A stretch of 58,717 bases of DNA, taken from positions 1 through 58,717 of the forward strand of contig CAZJQT010000003.1 in assembly GCA_964548655.1 (NCBI GenBank), written 5' to 3'. Position numbers and translations under genes: made by a program. Every line of letters begins with the position of its first letter. Positions within the stretch are counted from its first letter, which is position 1. This DNA is from CAZJQT01 sp964548655 (GTDB lineage: Bacteria; Patescibacteriota; Saccharimonadia; Saccharimonadales; CAZJQT01). Positions 1-6,551 of the stretch are shown here, piece after piece. Below the pieces are notes generated by a model. It saw only the letters and a program-made list of their open reading frames with translations, was not told where the DNA came from and ran no database searches.

Positions 1-54
1 AGCAGAGGCTTGAAGAGCCTTGTGTCCCCAGTTCGAGTCTGGGAGGAGCCACCA
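1..54 (+). tRNA. tRNA-Phe (GAA), 5' part cut by window edge
   Basis: The 3' part of a tRNA is visible: anticodon stem GAGGC/GCCTT around a loop TTGAAGA, which places GAA at positions 34-36, then a five-base variable loop, a T arm with the usual TTCGAGT loop, acceptor strand AGGAGCC, discriminator A and an encoded CCA. The 5' acceptor strand and D arm lie before the window. It is followed after one base by tRNA-Gly, so the two are probably co-transcribed. Confidence 0.9.
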
Positions 55-55
55 A

Positions 56-131
56 GCGGGCGTAGCTCAGTTGATAGAGCGCTTCCTTGCCAAGGAAGAG
101 GCCGTGAGTTTAAGTCTCATCGCCCGCACCA
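56..131 (+). tRNA. tRNA-Gly (GCC)
   Basis: A full cloverleaf of 76 nt with acceptor GCGGGCG/CGCCCGC, anticodon stem CTTCC/GGAAG around TTGCCAA (anticodon GCC) and encoded CCA. The D loop reads AGTTGATA where AGTTGGTA is usual, and the T loop reads TTTAAGT where TTCAAGT is usual. The G19-C56 tertiary pair is therefore replaced by A19-U56 (window positions 74 and 111), a compensated change. Confidence 0.96.
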
Positions 132-165
132 AAATTAGAATCACAACTGACGTGTCAAGTGCACA

Positions 166-193
166 TTGACAAAAACGCATATTATTGTAAAAT
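166..193 (+). promoter_or_regulatory. Sigma70-type promoter of the gene at 202
   Basis: TTGACA at 166-171 and TAAAAT at 188-193 are separated by 16 bp. The start codon at 202 lies 8 nt after the -10 element, so transcription would begin one or two bases before the ATG, giving a leaderless or nearly leaderless mRNA. No Shine-Dalgarno sequence is present. Confidence 0.75.
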
Positions 194-201
194 GACTGTA
201 A

Positions 202-1500
202 ATGCAGAAAGATCCTGAAAAAGTTATAGGTAACTATAACGAATTTTATGGTGCTCAGCCTCCAGTTACACTTCAGCGGGGTATTTTTCAACTATTACAG
301 CAGGGGGAACACCGCGCAAGGGAGCCTCAGGAAATTATACAAAGTGGGGTTAAATTAGTTAGCGATAAGATCAATTCACTCCTGGAAACAGACAACAAAT
401 TAACCAGGGCTGATCTGGCCTTTCCTGCTGTTCGTTTTATCGAATCATCACCTGAACGCCCTAACACGGCAGGCTACTTTGACTACCGTACAAATGAAAT
501 AGGGATTATTACCGATAAAATTGCAGATGACCCTACTAGCCAAACAAAAGTCTTCATTCACGAATATCTTCACTTCCTATCTCACAATGGACGTGCTGTA
601 GATGAGCAGGTAAATGCGAACTCACCACTTGCCCGAAATAATAATATTGGTTTCCAGAGGTTCTTTGGGTTAGACATACGTGCTGGCAAAGAGGGCAGCA
701 TAACTACAGATTACTTTCTGACTTTCAACGAGGCTGTAACAGAACAATTAGCCATAGATATTTTGCCTGGTGTGCATGAAACTTATAGTAACTATCGCGG
801 CTTGCTAAATCAGGTTATAGCCGATGCTGTGACTCGCAAACTAGGCTCGCGAAATGAAAATGATTTGTTCCAACCATGGTCACAAGAGCAAATAAAAAAC
901 TACATCTACGGTTGCTTTCTCAAAGGCGATCTTATTGGCTTTACTGCGTTGTTAAAAAATATCTACAAAGAATACGATATATCTGAGCAGGAATTCGGTT
1001 TAATGACCCACCGATTTGACTTGCCTTCAGTCATCAAAAAGCAAATGGATGATGATCCGAAGAGCCCACCATCATCCCCGTCTCGTGTTGCAGCGCGCGT
1101 CCGTGAACGCATTAACAGCAAGACACCAGATGACTATGTGACGGATGTTATTAATCTAGGACCAGAAAATGGAGGTACTGGTGCTGAGCTACTATACGGT
1201 ACCGAATACGATAACTATGTCAAAGAGAATGGCATAATGCACGCTTCTAGCGAAACTATCGAGGGCATGCAATATGACTTCGATAACTTCGGGTACACTA
1301 TTTATCGTGGTGAAGACGCCACCGCTTTGCTTGATAAAATCAGGACTGAATTAGACGATTTGCTAGCGCAAAACATTGACGCTTCTCTTATAAGCGAACG
1401 TATGGATGAGCTGTTATTTGATACACATCACATGTCGATGTTGTCCGATGGCTTTCGAGATTTTTATATCTACAAGCACTCCAAAATTAAATGGTTTTAA
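202..1500 (+). CDS. Putative HExxH metallopeptidase-like protein
   Basis: Unrecognised 432-residue protein. It carries HEYLH at residues 120-124 followed by NEAVTE at 176-181, the pattern of gluzincin-type zinc peptidases in which the two histidines and a downstream glutamate bind zinc and the glutamate of HExxH is catalytic. There is no signal peptide or membrane segment, so it looks cytoplasmic. The C-terminal 180 residues are acidic and have no motif I recognise. The gene stands alone between tRNA-Gly and a RibD-like gene, with its own promoter and a following hairpin. The peptidase assignment rests only on the motif; the substrate is unknown. Confidence 0.6.
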   Translation: MQKDPEKVIGNYNEFYGAQPPVTLQRGIFQLLQQGEHRAREPQEIIQSGVKLVSDKINSLLETDNKLTRADLAFPAVRFIESSPERPNTAGYFDYRTNEIGIITDKIADDPTSQTKVFIHEYLHFLSHNGRAVDEQVNANSPLARNNNIGFQRFFGLDIRAGKEGSITTDYFLTFNEAVTEQLAIDILPGVHETYSNYRGLLNQVIADAVTRKLGSRNENDLFQPWSQEQIKNYIYGCFLKGDLIGFTALLKNIYKEYDISEQEFGLMTHRFDLPSVIKKQMDDDPKSPPSSPSRVAARVRERINSKTPDDYVTDVINLGPENGGTGAELLYGTEYDNYVKENGIMHASSETIEGMQYDFDNFGYTIYRGEDATALLDKIRTELDDLLAQNIDASLISERMDELLFDTHHMSMLSDGFRDFYIYKHSKIKWF

Positions 1501-1515
1501 CTTCGTAGCAATAAT

Positions 1516-1543
1516 GCTGCCCCAAATGGGCAGCAGCAGTTTT
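1516..1543 (+). terminator. Probable intrinsic terminator
   Basis: A 7-bp GC-rich hairpin (GCTGCCC at 1516-1522, GGGCAGC at 1528-1534, loop CAAAT) lies 16 nt after the stop of the preceding gene. The downstream T tract is short (AGCAGTTTT), so termination may be only moderate. Confidence 0.55.
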
Positions 1544-1567
1544 GACAGCTTTTGCTAAAATGGATTT

Positions 1568-2185
1568 ATGAGAAAAATAGTTGTTCTATCTTTTATTAGT
1601 TTGGACGGGGTTATGCAAGCACCGGGTGGTTCGGAAGAGGATAAAGCCGAAGGCTTTAAATACGGTGGCTGGACGTTTCCGTACTTTGACGAAGCCTCGG
1701 GAGAGGAAATGGGCAAACAGATAAACGGATCGTTAGACCTGCTGCTGGGGCGCAAGACCTATGACATTTTTGCCGCCTACTGGCCGCTACAGAACGCAAA
1801 GACCAATCCGGTTGCTGGCCCATTCAACAAAGCAACAAAATACGTCGTTTCGAATAACAAGGATTTTAAGACAAGCTGGGATAAATCCGTCCTAATAACC
1901 GGTGACGATATAGTCGGACAGCTTAAAGAACTAAAAGAGCAAGATGGGTCAACACTCCAGGTGCACGGCAGCAGTAAGCTCATACGAACGCTATTAAAGA
2001 ACGACTTGGCAGATGAGCTATGGCTAAAGACATTCCCAGTTATCTTGGGCAAAGGCAAGCGCTTATTTGACGATAATGCCATCCCGCACACTTGGGATCT
2101 GGTTTATTCAAGAGTTACACCCAGCGGTGTCATCTTTGCCAATTACAAGCGCTCCGGCGAGGTAAAGACCGGTTCTTTCGTTTAG
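1568..2185 (+). CDS. Dihydrofolate reductase-fold protein (RibD C-terminal domain family)
   Basis: A 205-residue cytoplasmic protein of the RibD C-terminal / YwjB-YyaP family. Visible hallmarks are the N-terminal strand with FISLDGVMQ (about residues 8-16), GRKTYD near residue 61 and GSSKLIRTLL near residue 138. Family members share the dihydrofolate reductase fold and bind NADPH, but most stand-alone members have no proven substrate and are not part of riboflavin synthesis. No rib genes are nearby. An extended -10 (TGCTAAAAT, 1553-1561) lies 6 nt before the ATG, which predicts a leaderless mRNA. Confidence 0.85.
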   Translation: MRKIVVLSFISLDGVMQAPGGSEEDKAEGFKYGGWTFPYFDEASGEEMGKQINGSLDLLLGRKTYDIFAAYWPLQNAKTNPVAGPFNKATKYVVSNNKDFKTSWDKSVLITGDDIVGQLKELKEQDGSTLQVHGSSKLIRTLLKNDLADELWLKTFPVILGKGKRLFDDNAIPHTWDLVYSRVTPSGVIFANYKRSGEVKTGSFV

Positions 2186-2195
2186 TAAGAGCTTA

Positions 2196-2224
2196 TTGAC
2201 ATAAGCTTTTTAGAATTATATAAT
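2196..2224 (+). promoter_or_regulatory. Consensus promoter of the gene at 2234
   Basis: Perfect TTGACA (2196-2201) and TATAAT (2219-2224) with a 17-bp spacer. The ATG follows 9 nt after the -10, so the leader would be about three nucleotides. Confidence 0.85.
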
Positions 2225-2233
2225 ACTGATCTT

Positions 2234-2581
2234 ATGAATTTGGATAGCGAGAAAGTTGCTAGGGCAAATTTGAATCCTGAGTCAGTATCGCAGGTCGTTT
2301 GTGTTATTGGTAACCAAGCGATTGATGCGGAGCTCATGACACCCGAAGAAGGCTTCGAGCCGCAAACTGATCATGTTGTAGCCGTACAAGAAGTTCAGGA
2401 TGCCGAAGGCAACAAAACTCGCCGTTTTTTGCGCTTATCCAAAAAGGTCGTAGAAACCGAGCCGACAGAGGTAAGTTTTTTTGATAGTCATGAAGCCTTG
2501 ATAAAAGGGGTTGGTGCGGTTGTTGTAACCGGCTTAGTCGTGGCCGGTAGCTTATTTGTACGGCGCTATAAAAAAGACTAA
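2234..2581 (+). CDS. Small tail-anchored protein of unknown function
   Basis: Unrecognised 115-residue protein. An acidic soluble part of about 85 residues is followed by a single hydrophobic segment (about residues 89-108, rich in Gly and Val) and a short basic end RRYKKD, the layout of a C-terminal tail anchor with the N-terminus in the cytoplasm. It has a consensus promoter of its own and is followed after 28 bp by another small unknown gene, with which it may form an operon. Confidence 0.6.
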   Translation: MNLDSEKVARANLNPESVSQVVCVIGNQAIDAELMTPEEGFEPQTDHVVAVQEVQDAEGNKTRRFLRLSKKVVETEPTEVSFFDSHEALIKGVGAVVVTGLVVAGSLFVRRYKKD

Positions 2582-2609
2582 GTTTAATTTGATCTTAAGG
2601 AGTTGACTG

Positions 2610-2924
2610 ATGGCATTTTTTAATCGTTATGAACCACTACCTTTAGAGCGACAGGGTTTTCGTTCTAACGAAATTCCTGTAACGCCAAATGATATTAGGG
2701 CTTTACACCAAGTTCATGGTGAGGAAATAGCTGAAAATGTTCGAATTGCAGTTCAGCAAATTCGTAGTAATGGCGGCGTCAATCCAAATAGTCGTGATGT
2801 TATTTATCCTAAGGGTGTTGATAAGACTTGCGAAGAGCCTGAGCTCATTCGAGTTGTGAGTAATTTTGCGCTTTGGTATACGTTTAACCACGAACCACAC
2901 AATTATTCCCGCTTGGGCGAATAA
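2610..2924 (+). CDS. Small protein of unknown function
   Basis: Unrecognised 104-residue, probably soluble protein. The start is supported by an AAGGAG Shine-Dalgarno sequence at 2597-2602, seven bases before the ATG. No domain, signal peptide or membrane segment is visible. It probably shares the transcript of the tail-anchored protein upstream, and its 3' end lies 12 bp from the end of the convergent tRNA-Cys gene. Confidence 0.55.
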   Translation: MAFFNRYEPLPLERQGFRSNEIPVTPNDIRALHQVHGEEIAENVRIAVQQIRSNGGVNPNSRDVIYPKGVDKTCEEPELIRVVSNFALWYTFNHEPHNYSRLGE

Positions 2925-2936
2925 ATCTTAATAAAT

Positions 2937-3011
2937 TGGAGGCGCGTACGGGTAACGCTCCCGTCTAACAGCTTTTGCAGAGCTGTACCTAAACTTCTCG
3001 GCCAACGCGCC
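2937..3011 (-). tRNA. tRNA-Cys (GCA) with a remodelled elbow
   Basis: A 75-nt cloverleaf on the minus strand: acceptor GGCGCGT/ACGCGCC, anticodon stem CAGCT/AGCTG around CTGCAAA (anticodon GCA), discriminator T and encoded CCA, closely matching bacterial tRNA-Cys in acceptor and anticodon arms. The T stem ACGGG/CCCGT encloses AGCGTTA instead of a TTCRANY-type loop, and the D loop lacks the usual GG. T54-A58 appears swapped to A54-U58. A minus-strand TATAAT lies upstream (+ strand ATTATA near 3023). Confidence 0.88.
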
Positions 3012-3074
3012 ATCAAGGGAGATTATACAGGAAAGCCTATTAAGTAAAACGTGAAAGTGTGCTAATCTTCGTGT

Positions 3075-3566
3075 ATGCCAAAAAAACGCTCTTGGGAAGA
3101 TGGAGAGTTAATAATAGCTGTCAATGAATCCAGAAGTTTTCGTATGGTTTTGCAGAAGCTTTCATTAATTCCGGCAGGTGGAAACTATGATCAAATCAAA
3201 CGTAGGATCAAAGATCTAGAAATTTCCACAGAACATTTTACCGGTAAAGGTTGGAATGTAGGGTTAAAATTTAACCCGAAACCACAGATTCCTTTGGAGG
3301 TCTTATTAAACAAAGACACCGATGTCCAAAGCTACAAACTGAAAGCTCGGCTCTTTGCTGCGAATTTAAAACATCAGTCTTGCGAGATATGTGGTTGGTG
3401 CGTTAAGTCACCAGATGGTCGTGTACCGGTGGAATTGGATCACATTAACGGTGATAAAAGAGATAACAGGATAGAAAATTTACGTGTACTTTGTCCTAAT
3501 TGCCATAGCCTTCAACCCACACATCGTGGTAAAAATAAGAAGGTTAAATTAGCGCGGGTGTTGTAA
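3075..3566 (+). CDS. HNH endonuclease domain protein
   Basis: A 163-residue protein with a C-terminal HNH nuclease domain. The first CxxC pair is CEICGW (about residue 103), the core is ELDHINGDKRDNR and the second pair is CPNCH, giving a zinc-stabilised beta-beta-alpha metal fold that cleaves DNA. The N-terminal 60 residues resemble a helical DNA-binding region often joined to HNH domains in phages and mobile genes. An extended -10 (TGCTAATCT, 3060-3068) lies 6 nt before the ATG. The last 15 nt of the gene, including the TAA, are the first bases of tRNA-Leu, an arrangement that may reflect past insertion next to the tRNA. Confidence 0.85.
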   Translation: MPKKRSWEDGELIIAVNESRSFRMVLQKLSLIPAGGNYDQIKRRIKDLEISTEHFTGKGWNVGLKFNPKPQIPLEVLLNKDTDVQSYKLKARLFAANLKHQSCEICGWCVKSPDGRVPVELDHINGDKRDNRIENLRVLCPNCHSLQPTHRGKNKKVKLARVL

Positions 3567-3637
3567 TTGGTAGCCAAGCGACACTTAAAATGTCGTGCCC
3601 ACAAGGCGTGCGGGTTCAAGTCCCGCCCCGCGCACCA
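3552..3637 (+). tRNA. tRNA-Leu (UAA)
   Basis: An 86-nt class II tRNA: acceptor GCGCGGG/CCCGCGC, anticodon stem CGACA/TGTCG around CTTAAAA (anticodon TAA), a long variable arm, T stem GCGGG/CCCGC with TTCAAGT, discriminator A and encoded CCA. The 5' 15 nt are shared with the end of the HNH gene, so the tRNA has to be processed from the same transcript or be transcribed from a promoter inside that gene. Confidence 0.95.
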
Positions 3638-3690
3638 ATCAGAATCCCTTATGCTTGTACTATTGCTATCCACCGCATAAGATATTAATT

Positions 3691-4092
3691 ATGGAAACAG
3701 GTGTAGAGGATGTTTCACAGTCGCCGGTTATACATCGACCAGACGACGATGAACTAATAGCTAGACTTGAGGATAAGCGCAAGGAATATGCTAGTCGTAT
3801 TGGCGATGAATTTACACACCCTGAGCAAGGTATCATTACTGGTTTAGCGGCGGGTTCAGTTCAGCCCCTTGATGCATATATAAAACTCAAACTGCTTAAT
3901 GAAGTCCTCGAAAATGGTTCCGTGGCTACCTGGGATTTCACATCGCAAATATTTGAAGATTCAATATTAGCAAGTCTTGGCGAGATTTACGCGCGTGAAA
4001 TTTTAGATCGAGCGGCAAATGCCTGCGGTGTCATTAATGCGTATTGCAACAATGACCAATCACAACTCGTAAGCGGTACTGGCTTACAATAG
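3691..4092 (+). CDS. Protein of unknown function
   Basis: Unrecognised 133-residue acidic protein, probably soluble and helical, without signal peptide. The reading frame is open further upstream through tRNA-Leu, but the ATG at 3691 is the sensible start, and a TAAGAT -10-like hexamer lies 7 nt before it, which fits the leaderless pattern seen elsewhere in this window. It ends 47 bp before lemA. Confidence 0.6.
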   Translation: METGVEDVSQSPVIHRPDDDELIARLEDKRKEYASRIGDEFTHPEQGIITGLAAGSVQPLDAYIKLKLLNEVLENGSVATWDFTSQIFEDSILASLGEIYAREILDRAANACGVINAYCNNDQSQLVSGTGLQ

Positions 4093-4139
4093 GCCTGCAA
4101 AGTGATACAATGTAGCTACACATTAACAGGGAGTTTGGG

Positions 4140-4703
4140 ATGTCTCTAGTCTGGATTGTACTGATTGTTCTGGGGTTGGTAGTAGTGGCCGGTGCGGTTA
4201 TGTATAACGGCCTGGTGCGCTTGAACGTACGTGTCGACGAAGCTTGGAGTGATATTACCGTCCAACTAAAACGCCGTTATGACCTTATCCCCAATCTGGT
4301 AAATACCGTCAAAGGTTATGCTAAACATGAAAAAGAAGTCTTTGAGAATGTCACCAAAGCCCGGGCTGAAGCTCTTGGCGCCCAAGGTGTCAAAGAAACC
4401 GCCAAAGCCGATGGTGAATTCCAAAAAGCTCTAAAAAGCATTTTTGCAGTCGCCGAGGCTTATCCAGAGCTAAAAGCCAGCGATAACTTCAAAGAACTGC
4501 AAGCTGAATTAACCGACACTGAAGACAAAATCCAGGCGGCTCGCCGCTTCTACAACGGTTCGGCTCGTGATTTCAACATCAAGATCAAGACTTTGCCTAC
4601 CAGCATTTTTGCCAATATGCTTGGCTTTAAAGCTCGTGAGTTCTATGAAGTTGACGAAGCTCAAGCAACAGCCGTCAATGAACCAACCGAAGTAAAGTTT
4701 TAG
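4140..4703 (+). CDS. lemA: LemA family membrane protein
   Basis: A 187-residue LemA-type protein: one N-terminal membrane helix (about residues 4-23) followed by a long helical domain with the family signatures RYDLIPNLVNTVKGYAKHE (about residues 47-65) and the C-terminal FNIKIKTLPTS region. LemA proteins are membrane-anchored helical bundles of uncertain role, commonly encoded next to an HtpX-type protease. Here htpX follows after 29 bp. A GGGAG Shine-Dalgarno sequence precedes the ATG and a TGATACAAT extended -10 lies near 4103, giving a short but normal leader. Confidence 0.93.
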   Translation: MSLVWIVLIVLGLVVVAGAVMYNGLVRLNVRVDEAWSDITVQLKRRYDLIPNLVNTVKGYAKHEKEVFENVTKARAEALGAQGVKETAKADGEFQKALKSIFAVAEAYPELKASDNFKELQAELTDTEDKIQAARRFYNGSARDFNIKIKTLPTSIFANMLGFKAREFYEVDEAQATAVNEPTEVKF

Positions 4704-4732
4704 CAATCGCCAACAAGCAAGAAGGCTAATAG

Positions 4733-5611
4733 ATGTATTCACAAATTGCTGCCAATAAGCGCAAGACAGTTATCATCATGCTGTTTTTTATTGCTTTGGT
4801 TTCGGGCTTAGGTTGGATATTTGGGCGGTTTACCCAACATCCAGTTATAACACCGTTCGTGATTATAGGAGCCTTAGTCTACGCGTTTATTAGCTATCTA
4901 ACTGGTGCCAGGATGGCACTAGCTGTCAACCAAGCCAAACCGATCATAAAGAGTGACAACCCCAGACTATGGCGCATTGTCGAAAACCTCAGCATTACTG
5001 ACGGATTACCAATGCCTAAGGTTTATATAATGGACGACCCAGCTCCCAATGCTTTTGCGACTGGTCGTGACCCGTCACGTTCTTCGGTCTGTGTGACCAG
5101 TGGCTTACTAGAAGTTATGGACGATCAAGAGCTACAGGGCGTAATTGCCCACGAGCTTGGTCACGTCAAAAACTATGACATTCGGGTTGGCATGGTGGCT
5201 TTCGCCCTAGTAGCGGTTGTTAGTTTGATAGCTGATATCATGCTTCGAATGAGTTGGTTTAGGGGTGAAGAAGACAATAATAGTTCCAATCAGCTTTTCT
5301 TTGTTCTAGGTATTGCTGCCGCCATTTTGGCACCTTTTATTGCCACTATGATTCAGTTGGCTGTTTCGCGCAGTCGAGAATATCTGGCTGACGCCACAGG
5401 GGCTTTGACTACTCGTTACCCAGAGGGCTTAGCTAGCGCCCTGGCTAAAATAGAAAAAACCGGTAGTGTACTGAAGCACCAAAACACCGCTACGGCGCAC
5501 TTATTTTTTGTAAATCCACTCAAGGCTCACAGCCTGGCCAATTTGTTCAGCACCCACCCACCAATCGAAGAGCGTATCAAAAGACTAGAGCAGATGGAAC
5601 GGCATGCCTAA
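4733..5611 (+). CDS. htpX: M48 family zinc metalloprotease HtpX-like
   Basis: A 292-residue integral-membrane protease of the M48B/HtpX family, of usual length. Two N-terminal membrane helices are followed by the cytoplasmic catalytic site HELGH at residues 140-144 and the third zinc ligand E216 in REYLADA. HtpX degrades damaged membrane proteins. There are further hydrophobic segments around residues 152-170 and 187-207. It follows lemA and overlaps the next membrane-protein gene by 8 nt, so the three form an operon that continues into ligA. Confidence 0.93.
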   Translation: MYSQIAANKRKTVIIMLFFIALVSGLGWIFGRFTQHPVITPFVIIGALVYAFISYLTGARMALAVNQAKPIIKSDNPRLWRIVENLSITDGLPMPKVYIMDDPAPNAFATGRDPSRSSVCVTSGLLEVMDDQELQGVIAHELGHVKNYDIRVGMVAFALVAVVSLIADIMLRMSWFRGEEDNNSSNQLFFVLGIAAAILAPFIATMIQLAVSRSREYLADATGALTTRYPEGLASALAKIEKTGSVLKHQNTATAHLFFVNPLKAHSLANLFSTHPPIEERIKRLEQMERHA

Positions 5612-6551
5612 AACCAAAAGCAAAAAACCGCTCAATACAAAAAGGCGTCTAACCCTTCCGAAATATCAGACTTTGCGCATGAGCAAGTCAATCAGGCAGC
5701 CCAAGCCTAAACTTTCCAAAGCCCCAAGATTATTCAAACACAGCCTGCAATTAATTTGGAAAAACAAGCGCCTGTTTGGCGCTATTACATTAATCTACAT
5801 AGTCCTTAGCCTGGTTTTGGTTAAAGGCTTTGCCAGCACAAATAATTTGGCAGAGCTCAAGAATTCATTGCTGAGCCTCTATCAGGGCTCTAATGCCCAG
5901 ATAAGCTCTAGTTTTGCTGTCTTCAGCGTACTGCTCGGCAGTGGCAATACCGCACCGTCGGCAGTAGCCAGCACCTATCAATCAGTACTTTTAGTTATCT
6001 TTAGCCTAGCTATAATTTGGTCACTTAGACAATCATTGGCTCTAAAAAAAGGCCAAAAAATCCGCATCCGTGACAGTTTTTACAAAAGTCTTGGTCAGTT
6101 GGTGCCGTTTTTATTGGTGTTGATTGTAATTGGCCTAGAGTTGTTACCGCTGATGTTAGCTAATTTTCTTTATGGCACAATATTTGGCGGTGGTTTAGCG
6201 GTAACACCTATCGAAAAAGGTCTGTGGCTAATATTTTTTGTGCTATTAGTAGTTTTATCAATCTACATGGTGGCATCGTCCATCATTGCGCTCTATATTG
6301 TAACTTTGCCCGACACAACACCTATGCAAGCCTTGCGTTCAGCACGCGAGCTGGTTAGGTTCAGGCGCTGGATGATCATACGCAAACTGCTGTTCTTGCC
6401 ATTCATACTTATAGTCTTGGCCGGTGTAATTATTCTGCCGGTTATTATCGTGGCGCCGGTCTTAGCAGAATGGTTGTTTTTTGGTTTAAGTCTGTTTGGC
6501 CTTGTGGTTGTTCATAGCTACATCTATCACCTATATAGGGAGTTGTTATGA
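5604..6551 (+). CDS. Multi-pass membrane protein of unknown function
   Basis: A 315-residue protein with a very basic N-terminal 40 residues (Lys/Arg rich, probably cytoplasmic) and about five or six hydrophobic segments (roughly residues 56-74, 125-145, 165-190, 202-230, 258-285 and 288-310). The layout resembles bacterial membrane proteins annotated near glycerophosphodiesterase membrane domains, but I cannot assign a family with confidence. It overlaps htpX by 8 nt and ligA by 4 nt, so it is translated as part of the lemA-htpX-ligA unit. Confidence 0.7.
   Translation: MPKTKSKKPLNTKRRLTLPKYQTLRMSKSIRQPKPKLSKAPRLFKHSLQLIWKNKRLFGAITLIYIVLSLVLVKGFASTNNLAELKNSLLSLYQGSNAQISSSFAVFSVLLGSGNTAPSAVASTYQSVLLVIFSLAIIWSLRQSLALKKGQKIRIRDSFYKSLGQLVPFLLVLIVIGLELLPLMLANFLYGTIFGGGLAVTPIEKGLWLIFFVLLVVLSIYMVASSIIALYIVTLPDTTPMQALRSARELVRFRRWMIIRKLLFLPFILIVLAGVIILPVIIVAPVLAEWLFFGLSLFGLVVVHSYIYHLYRELL

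Noticed and set aside
1542..1561. TTGACA at 1542 as the -35 of the RibD-like gene
   Set aside because: Only 8 bp separate it from TAAAAT, too short for sigma70; the extended TGC before the -10 is the better explanation.
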